The notes: generated from the letters alone by a model not told the origin. 64,000 bases of DNA from Cordylochernes scorpioides (GCA_030710605.1 CP092870.1:16344684-16408683); one strand, 5' to 3'. Shown: positions 1 to 10,578, counted from the stretch's first letter. Numbers and translations: made by a program.

Positions 1-147
1 GTTTTGAACTGTTTAATTGTTGTGTTTAATGTGTTTGAACTGTTGAATTATTGTTTTGAACTGGAACTTTGTTCAAGACTTTTTGGAGGTGGTAAGCCTC
101 TAGCATGGGTCCTTGTATCGTCATGCATATGATTCTTTTTTAATTTA

Positions 148-240
148 ATCAATTTTTACTGCCCTTACTGCAATGATAAAATAATGGGAAGGCCTGGTTT
201 ATCAGTGGTGAACATCCGAGCCGTTTCGCAAGTTTAAGTT
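148..240 (+). repeat. SINE-like family B fragment
   Basis: Degenerate copy of the family B core: ACTGCCCTTACTGCAATGA ... GGCCTGGTTTATCAGTGGTGAAC ... CCGTTTCGCAAGTTTAA. The rest of 1-984 shows no exon I can support. Confidence 0.55.
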
Positions 241-494
241 CTCCCTTTTTGGACCGTTGATATTTATTTATCTTTCTGATTTTATTATATGGACATTTTT
301 GAAATACTAAAAAAGACATCTTTGGTTTCATTATAAGAATAATTTTTTTATTTCAATATAATGCCATTTATTTTTTGTTCACATAGATAAAGGTTTTATC
401 CTTCAAGTTTATAGCTACAAGAACCTAATCCAAATAACACTATGTTAACTCTCCCTGGAGGCCTGGTATTTTTACTTAATGGGAAACCTGGTAT

Positions 495-575
495 CAGTGG
501 ATGAGTGTTCTAAACCGTTGGTTTTCAACCGCTATGACCTAGGATCGAATCCTGCCTTGGACTTAATAGGAAACA
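495..575 (+). repeat. SINE family A head fragment
   Basis: Contains CTAAACCGTTGGTTTTCAACC and GGATCGAATCC, matching the tRNA-like head and B box of family A copies at 7376 and 33595. The body is missing. Confidence 0.6.
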
Positions 576-984
576 GTATATAAGGTTGGCCTGGGTTATG
601 TTCATTTATAAGGTGGCGGAGATTGTCCAGAGCAGTTTGGTATCTACAGGTTGACTTATATTAACTTTTGGACATTATCTGTTTTCTGATTAGGCCACTA
701 ATCTTTGAGCTATTGAGATTTCTCCGTTTTATTTTTCCATGGCCAAATAACTAGACTTATTTAGAGAAGCCTACTCTCTTCTGTGTAGAAGTTTTCCCCC
801 AAGAGTGTGTTCGGAGGAACATCCTGTATAGTTTAAAAGCATTCTATCTCATTGTGATCTAGACTTTCATTTAACAAAAGCTCCATGAAACTTCCCCTTT
901 GGATCTAAAGATTAATTATCTTGCCCCAAACCAATCTTCTATGTGCTCCAACTAGCCATTTCAACGTTGCTCCACTTGATGCAG

Positions 985-1149
985 GTGGAGGAGATGAGCC
1001 GGGAGGGTGAAGCCACTACTGCCCTCTGCCAACAGAAAGAGACACAGCTGGTAGCACTGCAGACTGAATCTAAAGACCTTCAGGAGAGCCTGGCAACTCT
1101 GCAGGAAGAGTCGCTGCTCACATTACAGCGAACCCAAGCCCTCCACCAG
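985..1149 (+). CDS. EEA1: EEA1-like gene, coiled-coil exon 1 of window
   Basis: First EEA1-like exon visible in the window; earlier exons lie outside it. It starts in phase 0 after a GATGCAG acceptor and ends in phase 0 before a GTATGAG donor, giving 55 codons. The product (VEEMSREGEATTALCQQKE...) is Glu/Gln/Leu-rich with heptad-like hydrophobic spacing, as expected for the long parallel coiled-coil stalk that separates the N-terminal and C-terminal Rab5-binding and FYVE parts of EEA1. The gene identity comes from the FYVE exons at 24962 and 30410, to which this exon is linked by strand, phase and coiled-coil character. Alone, this exon could belong to any coiled-coil protein. Confidence 0.8.
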
Positions 1150-1916
1150 GTATGAGCATCACCTTTGGATTCTCTGCTGAAGAGGAAGAGCCAAATGAAT
1201 ATATTTAGAAATGCCAGGAAAAATTGCTAATAGGAACAATAATTCTAAATTTACATTCAACCCATTTATTGTAAAGTCTGTTGAGCATATTTATACTTGG
1301 TGTCAAATTAGACAAAGGGATCTTGTAGTCCACTTGGTAAGGAAACCCAAACAGGAATCACTTTGTTCATTCTTTTCAAATTATTTTATTTTCTAGAGAG
1401 GCAGATAAAATAAGTTTGCTCTTCATATATTTAAAACGATTATTTATTTCAAGAAAGCATCAGTTTGTATGACAGAGAGCTAAGTCCTCAGTAAAATTTC
1501 ATCTGAGGAATGGCCCAGAATCCATCTGGCTGGGATGGAGCAGAAAGGTGGGATCATCCTCATACTTGAAAAAGAGTAAATTTTTGTTCTTTGCTACAAA
1601 CTAGTCCAGTCTTTTCAACAAAAGGGGTTTGGTAGCAACAGCATACTCGAGTACATTTGGCCGGTAATATTCTACTATCAAGTTTTTGGGCAAGGTTCTT
1701 CTTTAAAAATTCTAGAGCTTAGCCAAACATTCTTCTTCCAAAACTTGGACACACACAATTCTATATGAACATTAGATATAAGTCTAAGGCTCCTATCTCT
1801 CCAAAGGCTAGGCAACAATCCCGGCTAGAAGGTTCTATTCCCTAGTTACAGAAGTTGGGAGGAGGCTGGCCTGCATGCCATGCCCCCCCTGCCCCCACCC
1901 CCTGCTGTGTGCCCAG

Positions 1917-2045
1917 GAGGAAGTTCAGAAGAAGGAAGAAGAGTGCCATCAGCTCCACACAGAGATGGAGAGGCTCACAAAACAGCTGGAGGAAACTAAT
2001 ATCAACCAGAAGCAGCTTGCAGAAAATCTGGAACATACGGGGCAG
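1917..2045 (+). CDS. EEA1: EEA1-like gene, coiled-coil exon 2 (GC donor)
   Basis: 43 codons (EEVQKKEEECHQLHTEMERL...), phase 0 at both ends. The acceptor is a strong polypyrimidine tract ending GTGCCCAG. The 3' boundary is best placed at CAG|GCAAGT, a GC-AG intron donor; no GT donor keeps phase 0 nearby, and reading on leaves the coiled-coil pattern and soon meets a stop. The sequence continues the heptad-rich stalk. The start of this segment is an intron acceptor, not a translation start. Confidence 0.8.
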
Positions 2046-2267
2046 GCAAGTGAAAATAAAACTATGCTGGAAGCCTGTGGATTGATAGCTCTGATAATTG
2101 TATATCCAGAATTCTCTCAGGGATGATGGATCTATTACATTTGATTCTTAAGTATCCTTACAGCATATTTTGGACAAATTTGGATCTAACTGCTTCCTTA
2201 GCTCAAATGAGATCTGTTTGTTTCTAAGAGTTTTCTCCAATGTTGATGTAGAGCATTTGTATTCCAG

Positions 2268-2357
2268 ATGAATGCTAATCTCAGCCAGAAGTTGATGGAA
2301 TCAGAGGAGGAGCTCGTCAGATTGCAGTCCAACAACAAACTTCTCAGTTCCCAGAAG
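2268..2357 (+). CDS. EEA1: EEA1-like gene, coiled-coil exon 3
   Basis: 30 codons (MNANLSQKLMESEEELVRLQ...), phase 0 to phase 0, with acceptor TATTCCAG and donor GTGGGT. It continues the coiled coil. The internal Met is simply the first codon after splicing, not a start. Confidence 0.8.
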
Positions 2358-3090
2358 GTGGGTTGTCAGCCAGCAAGAATGATCTCCAGGACTCTCCTTC
2401 CTTCTCCTGCCCTCAGTGGGACAGCGGGAAGATTGCATGACAACCATTTTTATTCAATTTCTGGGTCTACCTCTTGAAATATAATGCAAGTTTTATTTGG
2501 ATAAGACTTATTGGGAAATAATGCTTATGATACTGTAGCCATTGATTCTAAGAAAACAAAAATCTCAAAACCAAATAATCGAATTGTTTTGGTAAAAATC
2601 TGGTAAAAATTGTAATTTCACTAACAAGAATCCTAGCTTGTACAATGTCAGAAATGGCTAGGCAACATAAAAGGATTATCTATTTAACAAGGCATCACAT
2701 TTAAAACAATATCCTCTCAAGATACCACTTCCCTTGATAAGCAGGCAGCTTATCAAACTAACAGAAGTAATAAAAGACTTGTTTTAAGTTGCCTTGTTAA
2801 ATAGATTTTCTATGGATTGTAATATTTTCAGAAAATATTTCTTTAAGAATGGTACCCTGCCGTGAGTTTCTCTAAGGGAAGATACTGTATTGCTAAAACA
2901 AATATCAGCTTAAAGAACAGGATATGTGTATACCTCTGCTGCACAAATGTAAGTTTTATTGGTAGGGGATAGCTGGCTTAATAATAATAGTCAGATATCC
3001 AAATTTTTTTATTGCTTCCTGAAATATTTTAATTGAGAAATAGTTGTACAATCAGTGACCTGGGAAGTCACCAGCATGGTGTGGTGCCAG

Positions 3091-3222
3091 GCCAAACTAG
3101 GGGAACAGGCTTCCCAACTGCGTAGCTCCCACAAGGAGCTGGAGCTGCGAGCTTCAGAGCTGGAGAAGGAGCTGGAAGCCATGCGGGCCAGCTGCCAGAA
3201 GGAGCAGCAGAGCTACAGATCT
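3091..3222 (+). CDS. EEA1: EEA1-like gene, coiled-coil exon 4
   Basis: 44 codons (AKLGEQASQLRSSHKELELR...), phase 0 to phase 0. Acceptor GGTGCCAG, donor GTGAGT. Strong heptad pattern (ELELRASELEKELEAM). The following intron (3223-5169) is almost entirely minisatellite and begins within a few bases of the donor. Confidence 0.85.
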
Positions 3223-3225
3223 GTG

Positions 3226-5150
3226 AGTGGTGTCCCACCCCCATGTCTGCTGTCATACCCACATGTCCCAACCATAATCTTCTGTCCCACTCACATGTCT
3301 GCTGTTACATCCACATTTCTGCTGTCCCACCCCCATGTCCCAACCATAATCTGCTGTCCCACTCACATGTCTGCTGTTACATCCACATTTCTGCTGTCCC
3401 ACCCCCATGTCCCAACCATAATCTGCTGTCCCACCCACATGTCCCAACCATAATCTGCTGTCCCACTCACATGTCTGCTGTTACATCCACATTTCTGCTG
3501 TCCCACCCCCATGTCCCAACCATAATCTGCTGTCCCACTCACATGTCTGCTGTCCCACCCCCATGTCCCAACCATAATCTGCTGTCCCACTCACATGTCT
3601 GCTGTTACATCCACATTTCTGCTGTCCCACCCCCATGTCCCAACCATAATCTGCTGTCCCACCCACATGTCCCAACCATAATCTGCTGTCCCACTCACAT
3701 GTCTGCTGTTACATCCACATTTCTGCTGTCCCACCCCCATGTCCCAACCATAATCTGCTGTCCCACTCACATGTCTGCTGTCCCACCCACATGTCCCAAC
3801 CATAATCTGCTGTCCCACTCACATGTCTGCTGTCCCACCCACATGTCCCAACCATAATCTGCTGTCCCACTCACATGTCTGCTGTCCCACCCACATGTCC
3901 CAACCATAATCTGCTGTCCCACTCACATGTCTGCTGTCCCACCCACATGTCCCAACCATAATCTGCTGTCCCACTCACATGTCTGCTGTCCCACCCACAT
4001 GTCCCAACCATAATCTGCTGTCCCACTCACATGTCCCACCCATAATCTGGTGTCCCACTCACATGTCTGCTGTCCCACCCCCATGTCCCACCCATAATCT
4101 CTGCTGTCCCACCCACATGTCCCACCCATAATCTCTGCTGTCCCACCCACATGTCCCACCCATAATCTGGTGTCCCACTCACATGTCTGCTGTCCCACCC
4201 CCATGTCCCACCCATAATCTCTGCTGTCCCACCCACATGTCCCACCCATAATCTCTGCTGTCCCACCCACATGTCCCACCCATAATCTGGTGTCCCACTC
4301 ACATGTCTGCTGTCCCACCCCCATGTCCCACCCATAATCTCTGCTGTCCCACCCACATGTCCCACCCATAATCTGCTGTCCCACTCACATGTCTGCTGTC
4401 CCACCCCCATGTCCCACCCATAATCTCTGCTGTCCCACCCACATGTCCCACCCATAATCTCTGCTGTCCCACCCACATGTCCCAACCATAATCTGCTGTC
4501 CCACTCACATGTCTGCTGTCCCACCCACATGTCCCAACCATAATCTGCTGTCCCACTCACATGTCTGCTGTCCCACCCACATGTCCCAACCATAATCTGC
4601 TGTCCCACTCACATGTCCCACCCATAATCTGGTGTCCCACTCACATGTCTGCTGTCCCACCCCCATGTCCCACCCATAATCTCTGCTGTCCCACCCACAT
4701 GTCCCACCCATAATCTCTGCTGTCCCACCCACATGTCCCACCCATAATCTGGTGTCCCACTCACATGTCTGCTGTCCCACCCCCATGTCCCACCCATAAT
4801 CTCTGCTGTCCCACCCACATGTCCCACCCATAATCTCTGCTGTCCCACCCACATGTCCCACCCATAATCTGGTGTCCCACTCACATGTCTGCTGTCCCAC
4901 CCCCATGTCCCACCCATAATCTCTGCTGTCCCACCCATAATCTGCTGTCCCACTCACATGTCTGCTGTCCCACCCCCATGTCCCACCCATAATCTCTGCT
5001 GTCCCACCCACATGTCCCACCCATAATCTCTGCTGTCCCACCCACATGTCCCACCCATAATCTCTGCTGTCCCACCCACATGTCCCACCCATAATCTCTG
5101 CTGTCACACTCACATTTCTGCTGTCACACCCCCATGTCCCACCCATATGT
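3226..5150. repeat. Intron-filling minisatellite, about 1.9 kb
   Basis: Tandem, higher-order array built from short blocks such as CTGCTGTCCCACCCACATG, TCCCAACCATAAT and TCCCACTCACATGT, in at least two unit variants (CCAACCATAATCTGCTG in the first part, CCACCCATAATCTCTGCTG in the second). Variants alternate in longer super-repeats. It occupies essentially the whole intron between coiled-coil exons 4 and 5. Open frames on both strands across it result from repeat unit lengths and lack of stops and are not genes. Confidence 0.97.
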
Positions 5151-5169
5151 CACTGGTGTGGTGGTGTAG

Positions 5170-5265
5170 GAAATTGCTGACCTCAAGGAGACCAAGAAAC
5201 TTCTCATCAGCCAGAAACATATCCTGCAGAACTCCTTAGAGAAAGTGAAACAGAGGCTAGAGCAG
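5170..5265 (+). CDS. EEA1: EEA1-like gene, coiled-coil exon 5
   Basis: 32 codons (EIADLKETKKLLISQKHILQ...), phase 0 to phase 0. Acceptor TGGTGTAG lies about 20 bases after the minisatellite ends; donor GTGAGC. Coiled-coil composition continues. Confidence 0.82.
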
Positions 5266-5489
5266 GTGAGCACTTGGTAGAATGCTGCTCAACTACAGTT
5301 CACCTATAATATTCCAGGAACATAATCCACCTTCAAGTGATATTCTTTCATCCTCTATAATGTAATCAATATGTAGGTCTGGTTTAATGGCCTGCTGATT
5401 GGTGACCACTGCATGACAAACAATTTTGTATTTCATAAATAAATTCATTATTAACAATAATCATCATCACTTTGGGAAGGTGGATAGAA

Positions 5490-6120
5490 ATTGAGAAAAA
5501 ATGATGTCTAATGAATTAATTAGCATATTTACAAGAAAATAAGACCTAATCCAAATAAATTAATAGTGTGTGACATTTCGGTAACAGTGTTGTTACCATC
5601 ATCAGACTAAAGAATATAGAAAATGTTTTTTTTTTTTTGCTTATCTCTAGTACACGTGGTACAGGCCATGATAATCATGGTGGGTAGTTAGCGACTGTTT
5701 TTTACTGTAAGCGCACCACATGTCTACACATGTGAAAAGCAGTTCGACTTTGCACTTACAAATGTGCCAGAGCCCCGTTTTGTTACTTGCACTCGCTGGT
5801 GGGGTTGGACTTTTGCAAGAATCGGGGGGCCATTGGAGCATTAAAAAAAAATTTTTTTTTTAAACAAAAAAAAGTGTCCAATGTGGGATTCGAACCCGGG
5901 TCGTAGTGGTCGAAAACTAAACAGTTTAACCAGCCTTCCACCGACCCCCCATAGAAAATGTAATGTAGAATAATAATAATAAGAATAAACTTTTTGTATG
6001 ATGATGGTAACAACGCTGTTACCAAAACATAACACACTATTAATTTATTTGGATTGGGTCTTATTTTCTTGTAGCTATAATCTATAATTCAAATTGTGCT
6101 TTATCATAATTAGTATATTA
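5490..6120. mobile_element. Palindromic element (family P1), split by a SINE
   Basis: Two arms in inverted orientation: the left (about 5490-5625) reads ACAAGAAAATAAGACCTAAT ... GGTAACAGTGTTGTTACCAT, the right (about 5961-6120) is its reverse complement with a few changes, ending in CTATAATTCAAATTGTGCTT. A SINE separates the arms. Related copies lie at 10346, 11549, 13036, 16605, 28385 and 61074. The class is uncertain: a non-autonomous DNA transposon or a Penelope-related inverted pair (see ribozyme-like finding). Confidence 0.75.
5626..5950 (-). mobile_element. tRNA-derived SINE (family A), complete, with TSD
   Basis: Minus-strand copy with A-rich tail (poly-T on +) at 5626 and tRNA-like head at about 5885-5950 containing a B-box-like GGTTCGAATCC. 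It is flanked by a 10-bp direct repeat ATAGAAAATG (5616-5625 and 5951-5960), the target-site duplication expected from LINE-driven retrotransposition. Full copies are about 300-325 bp. Confidence 0.88.
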
Positions 6121-6289
6121 TTATATAAGATAATTGCCATAATTGGGCTTTAAATGAAGATTAATTAAAAATCTGTCTCTCTCAAATATATATATATTTT
6201 GTTAAATTTTCTCAGCATCATTCCTACATGTATGTGAGAAAAGTAATATTTACACTTAAAATGAAGTTTATTTTAAACAAACTTATATA

Positions 6290-6625
6290 TATGATGCATT
6301 AGCGCGCCATCTGGTATCAAAATTTGAAACTATTATAGACGCCGTGATTCTTTTTAAAAATAAACAATTTCTACTGTCCTTACTGTAATGGAAAAATTAA
6401 CGGGAGGGCTCTTTGAATGAGTCTAGCATCAGTATCACTATAAAAGTAAGTTCGAAAAATGCAATATAACAGCGGTATGGTAGATTAAACTGGTGAAACC
6501 TCTGGGAGGGTTCACCACTGATGAGCCAGGCCCTCCCATTAATTTTTCCATTGCAGTAAGGACAGTAGAAATTGTTTATTTTTAAAAAGAATCATACGCG
6601 TCTATAATAGTTTCAAACATATATA
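6290..6625. mobile_element. SINE-like family B, fold-back pair
   Basis: A partial + copy (from about 6295, with CTACTGTCCTTACTGTAATG near 6372) is followed by a minus copy (6480-6625) reading GGTAGATTAAACTGGTGAAA then GGGAGGGTTCACCACTGATG. The two form an inverted repeat. Other family B copies: 148-240, 6960-7150, 13420-13610, 17717-17945, 34735-34830, 42690-42920. Its core GGCTCATCAGTGGTGAACCC resembles a pol III A-box region, but I cannot assign a tRNA source. Confidence 0.65.
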
Positions 6626-6959
6626 TCTCAACATTTTTTTGTATTATATATTAACAACCTTGTCTGGACCTTTGGAAAAGGCCGCTGCTTATTATAAAAC
6701 AGCTCGAGGAGCATGAACTCATGGAATTCGTGTAATCTTTACACAAGGGAATAAGAAACAACAACAACAAACTTGTCCAATATAATTCACACACCCTTCC
6801 CGTAGCTTACCTTTTAAGACACCAGCAAGAAAGCTGTTCCTTTAACACCTTATTGTGGTTTCCTCTTAACACATTTCTTCATTATTAATTTTATTATAAA
6901 ATTTTATTGGGCATGCTAAAGAGAGAAACTCCATTTAACACAAACCAATAACATCTATA

Positions 6960-7150
6960 CATATAAAGTAAAAGGATTTAAAGCGCGAATGTTTCTTTTA
7001 TACATAATACAAACTTCTACTGTCCTTACTGCGATGAAAAAAATATATTGGGAGGGCTTGGCTCATCAGTGGTGAACCCTCCCAGCGGTTTCGCCAATTT
7101 AATCTACCAGACAGCTTCTCAGAGCTCTAATACTGTATTGGATCATTCTG
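6960..7150 (+). repeat. SINE-like family B copy
   Basis: Reads CTTCTACTGTCCTTACTGC, then GGGAGGGCTTGGCTCATCAG and CCCTCCCAGCGGTTTCGCCA, followed by the 3' region with ATACTGTATTGGATCATTCTG. Nearly the same as the inverted copies at 13420 and 42690. Confidence 0.7.
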
Positions 7151-7375
7151 CTTTTATATGTTACACTGAAGGATTCTATTTGTACATAATAATTTTCAAG
7201 AAATAATTTTTTTAGATATATTTTATGGAAGAAAACTGATATACTTATGAAATAGCTCTTTAAGGATATTGATATTAAGAAAAAAAGTTTAGTTAAAAAA
7301 AAAATTTGCCTGGATTTGGAAAAAGTTACATTAAAAATACATTATAATTGCCTGCTATTTTCACATTTACCTAGT

Positions 7376-7692
7376 GGGGGGGTCAGTGAAAGGATGGTCT
7401 AACCCGTTGGTTTTCGAACACTATGACCCGGGTTTGATTCCCGCATTGGGCACTTTTTTTCTGATTTAAAAAAAAAATGCTTCAATGGCCCTCGATTCTT
7501 ACAAAAGTCCAACCCCGCCAGCGAGTGCTAGTAATCAAACGGGGCTCTGACACATTTGTATGTGCCAAATCGAACTGCTTTTCACATATGTAGACATGTG
7601 GTGCACTTACAGTAAAAGCAGTCGCTAACTACTCACCATGATTATCATGGCCTGTACCACATGTACTAAGGATAAGTAAAAAAAAAAAAAAA
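7376..7692 (+). mobile_element. SINE family A, complete, with TSD
   Basis: tRNA-like head (about 7376-7450) with B-box GGGTTTGATTCCC, body with GAACTGCTTTTCACATATGTAG and CCATGATTATCATGG, A-rich tail. Imperfect 13-bp direct repeats ACATTTACC(T/A)AGT flank it (7363-7375 and 7693-7705). Confidence 0.85.
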
Positions 7693-8065
7693 ACATTTAC
7701 CAAGTAGAGAAGAACTCTCATTTTAATAGAGACCTCTCTACATAGTCTTAATCTAAAATTACCATTTATATACTAATTAGCTAAAATCTTTTATTTTTGG
7801 CAACTAGGTGTTCCTTAGAGAGCAGTTCTGGTGTATTTATATACAAGTCTGGATCAATGTTTACACTAAAAAATAATATTCAACATGGTTTTTGAATACG
7901 GTTTAAAGAAGTTTATTGTCAAAAACTTCATTATAATCAAGGTCCAAAGTAATGGATTGACATGAAGTAAAATATAATGGCTCCAATTGAATTAAACTGA
8001 CTCTTCTATCTGTAAATGCTAGCATTCTGTTTAGATGGGTGTTGACAAGAACAATATTTCAGTAT

Positions 8066-8364
8066 TTTTATCCTTAGTACATGTGGTACAAGCCATGATA
8101 ATCATGGTAGGTAGAAGTAGGCAACTGCTTTTACTGTAAATGCACCACATCTACACATCTGAAAAGCAGTTCGACTTTTGCACTTACAAATGTGCCAGAG
8201 CCCCGTTTGGTTACTTGCACTTGTTGGGGGGTTGGACTTTTGCAAGAATCGGGGGCCATTGGAACATTTTTTTTTATCAGAAAAAAAGTGCCCAATGAGG
8301 GATCCAATCCCGGGTTGTAGCGGTTGAAAACCAATGGTTTAGACCATCCTTCCACCAACCCCCT
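8066..8364 (-). mobile_element. SINE family A, complete, with TSD
   Basis: Minus-strand copy flanked by a perfect 12-bp direct repeat ATATTTCAGTAT (8054-8065 and 8365-8376). The tail lies at the left, the tRNA-like head at the right (GTTGTAGCGGTTGAAAACCA on +). Confidence 0.87.
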
Positions 8365-8439
8365 ATATTTCAGTATCTAAATATGTAATGTAAGATATAA
8401 CTATCGCAGTGAAGGCCAGGTATCTGATTGGGTGTGTAG

Positions 8440-8529
8440 CTGGTGGCCAAGAGCAACGATCACGTCCTCCTCCTCCAAGGGCAGTGCAACTCTCTTCAGA
8501 AGGAGATAGAAGGCCAGCAGAGGCTCCTG
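8440..8529 (+). CDS. EEA1: EEA1-like gene, coiled-coil exon 6
   Basis: 30 codons (LVAKSNDHVLLLQGQCNSLQ...), phase 0 to phase 0. Acceptor GGGTGTGTAG, donor GTAAGT. Its Gln/Glu/Leu content fits the stalk. The next FYVE-bound exon is 11 kb downstream at 19789; an alternative downstream terminal exon lies at 9351. Confidence 0.8.
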
Positions 8530-8775
8530 GTAAGTTCCCTGGCAGCTAGGCTCTTAGGGCCATAGAGTCAACATTTTTTATTTTGAGAGAAGCAACTAAG
8601 AATGCCTGCCCTTGCCAAAATATAGGTGAAAGAAAATTGACACCCTGATACATTTAGAGAATATCTACCTCAAAATAACAGAAAGTTTTCAAAGTACCTG
8701 TGTCATCTAACCATAGCTACTTCTTAGAAAGCTATCCAGCTTTTTTCTAGCCATAACTATATGTATTAGAAAGCT

Positions 8776-9310
8776 ATGTTTGTTAAGCCAGAGCTCTGTG
8801 TAGAAGCTAAGAGAGTTAGCCAAAACTATGTAGTAGAAGCTAAGGTAGTTATCCAGAGCTTTGTAGTAGAAGTTAAGTCAGAGCTCTGTAGTAGAAGTCA
8901 ATGTAGTTATCCAGAGCTCTGTGTAGAAGCTAAGAGAGTTAGCCAAAACTCTGTAGTAGAAACTAAGGTAGTTATCCAGAGCTTTGTAGTAGAAGTTAAG
9001 TCAGAGCTCTGTAGTAGAAGTTAATGTAGTTATCCAGAGCTCTGTGTATAAACTAAGGTAGTTATCCAGAGCTTTGTAGTAGAAGTTAATGTAGTTATCC
9101 AGAGCTCTGTGTATAAACTAAGGTAGTTATCCAGAGCTTTGTAGTAGAAGTTAATGTAGTTATCCAGAGCTCTGTGTATAAACTAAGGTAGTTATCCAGA
9201 GCTTTGTAGTAGAAGCTAAGGGAGTTAGTCAGAGCGCTGTAGTAGAAGTTAAGGGAGTTATAGTCAGAGCTCTGTAGTAGAAGTTAAGGTAGTTATCCAG
9301 AGCTTTGTAT
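8776..9310. repeat. Tandem repeat, GTAGTTATCCAGAGCT units
   Basis: Diverged array of about 32-38-bp units built from GTAGTTATCCAGAGCTCTGTG, GTAGAAGCTAAG, GTAGTAGAAGTTAAG and similar. Larger super-repeats occur from 9000 to 9190. It lies in the intron after exon 6 and ends just before a candidate terminal exon. The open frame through it is a repeat artefact. Confidence 0.92.
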
Positions 9311-9350
9311 TAGCAAAGCTAAGGGTTTCATCCAGTTATACCTGGTGCAG

Positions 9351-9527
9351 AACCGCACACTACACCAAGACTTAAAGGAACTCATTGCCCTGGCCAGACC
9401 CATGGGATATAGTGAGAGTTCAAAGAAACCAATCTTGGTCTCCCAGCACTACACTGAGACCGATGCTTCTTCCAACAATTTCTCTTTTAGACGCCGTAGT
9501 TCCATCCGCCACTATAATTTGGCCTAG
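9351..9527 (+). CDS. Candidate alternative terminal exon in EEA1 intron
   Basis: After a CTGGTGCAG acceptor an open frame of 58 codons (NRTLHQDLKELIALARPMGY ... RRRSSIRHYNLA) runs to TAG, followed within 70 bases by two AATAAA signals (9549-9554, 9589-9594). It begins in phase 0, compatible with exon 6, so it could end a short EEA1 isoform without the FYVE domain. It could also be the last exon of a nested gene or a relic. I do not recognise the sequence. Codon content is more gene-like than the flanking AT-rich intron. Confidence 0.4.
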   Translation, partial: NRTLHQDLKELIALARPMGYSESSKKPILVSQHYTETDASSNNFSFRRRSSIRHYNLA

Positions 9528-9548
9528 TTAGCTTCTTCTTTCTTTGTA

Positions 9549-9594
9549 AATAAATCGAGTGAGGGAAAATCTCTTCTGCTTAACTTATAATAAA
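9549..9594 (+). promoter_or_regulatory. Poly(A) signals after candidate terminal exon
   Basis: AATAAA at 9549-9554 and again at 9589-9594, 22 and 62 bases after the stop codon of the 9351-9527 exon. Confidence 0.4.
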
Positions 9595-10345
9595 ATGACT
9601 GTATGAACTCTTTTGTGGATTGTATTGTTGTTGTTGTTGAATATATACTTGTTGGTTGTCTGTGTACATTGGATACAAGCAATTCTTATCTATTTAGAAC
9701 CACTTTTTGTACTAAGCTTGGCATTCAACAACTTACTTGATCCAAAAGGAGATTTGTGGTAAGGGTGTGCACTTTTCCTCTTGCCAAGCATTCCACACCA
9801 ACGATTATCAAGCTTTCTTTGCATAGCCATTTATATTGTTGCTGAACAAATCAAATATGGATCTATTGATTACTCTTGTAAGGTAGGCATCAGCAGGTAG
9901 ACATTTCCTGGGATGTGTTGTATGATACCTTTTGTGAAGTTCAGGCTATCTAGGTATTTATTGTTACACACAATTTACAGAACCTTCCTTACTGCAATCA
10001 TCCTACCACAACCACCCAATGAATGCTGAGTAGAATGGTCTCCTTTCTTTGCTCAGGTTTATCAGGCGAAAATTTACACTTTTAGCAGCATTGTAGGGCT
10101 GAGATAACTGTGTTATTTGAGGCACATCATGTGAGTATCATGTGCAGGAAGAAATTAACTGAGTAAATTTACAAACTGATTCTCCACCTGGTTCACTAGT
10201 GCCTTGAAGCCACCTAGCAGAAAGGCAGGCTGGGTTAGTTGGATCTCCTGATAACTCATCCTTACTTTTACACAAACAACCACATTTTCACAGATTGAAA
10301 AAAAACTATATATATACATATATATACAAAACAAACTTTAATTAC

Positions 10346-10578
10346 AAACAAGGTAATAAGACCAAATCCAAATAAATAAATAGTGTGTGACTTTCGGTAA
10401 CAGTGTTGTTACCATCTTCAGACAAAAGTACGGAATGAGAAATTTTACCACAGCATATATTTTGTCTGAAGATGGTAACAACACTGTTACTGAAACGTCG
10501 CACACTATTTATTTATTTATTTGGATTTGGTCTTATTACCTTGTGTTTATAATCTATAATCCAAATTGTGCATTATTA
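10346..10578. mobile_element. Palindromic element (family P1) with ribozyme-like core
   Basis: Inverted arms AAGGTAATAAGACCAAATCC ... GGATTTGGTCTTATTACCTT, each ending inward in TAGTGTGTGAC..GGTAACAGTG. On + the sequence CTGAAGA at 10466-10472, a GTAACA/TGTTAC stem and GAAA at 10492-10495 resemble a hammerhead core; the reverse arm carries the same on -. Confidence 0.7.

Noticed and set aside
3243-5146. Many long ORFs on both strands in the 3.2-5.1 kb region
   Set aside because: They are translations of a minisatellite whose units lack stops; frames end with the array and have no start context or domain.
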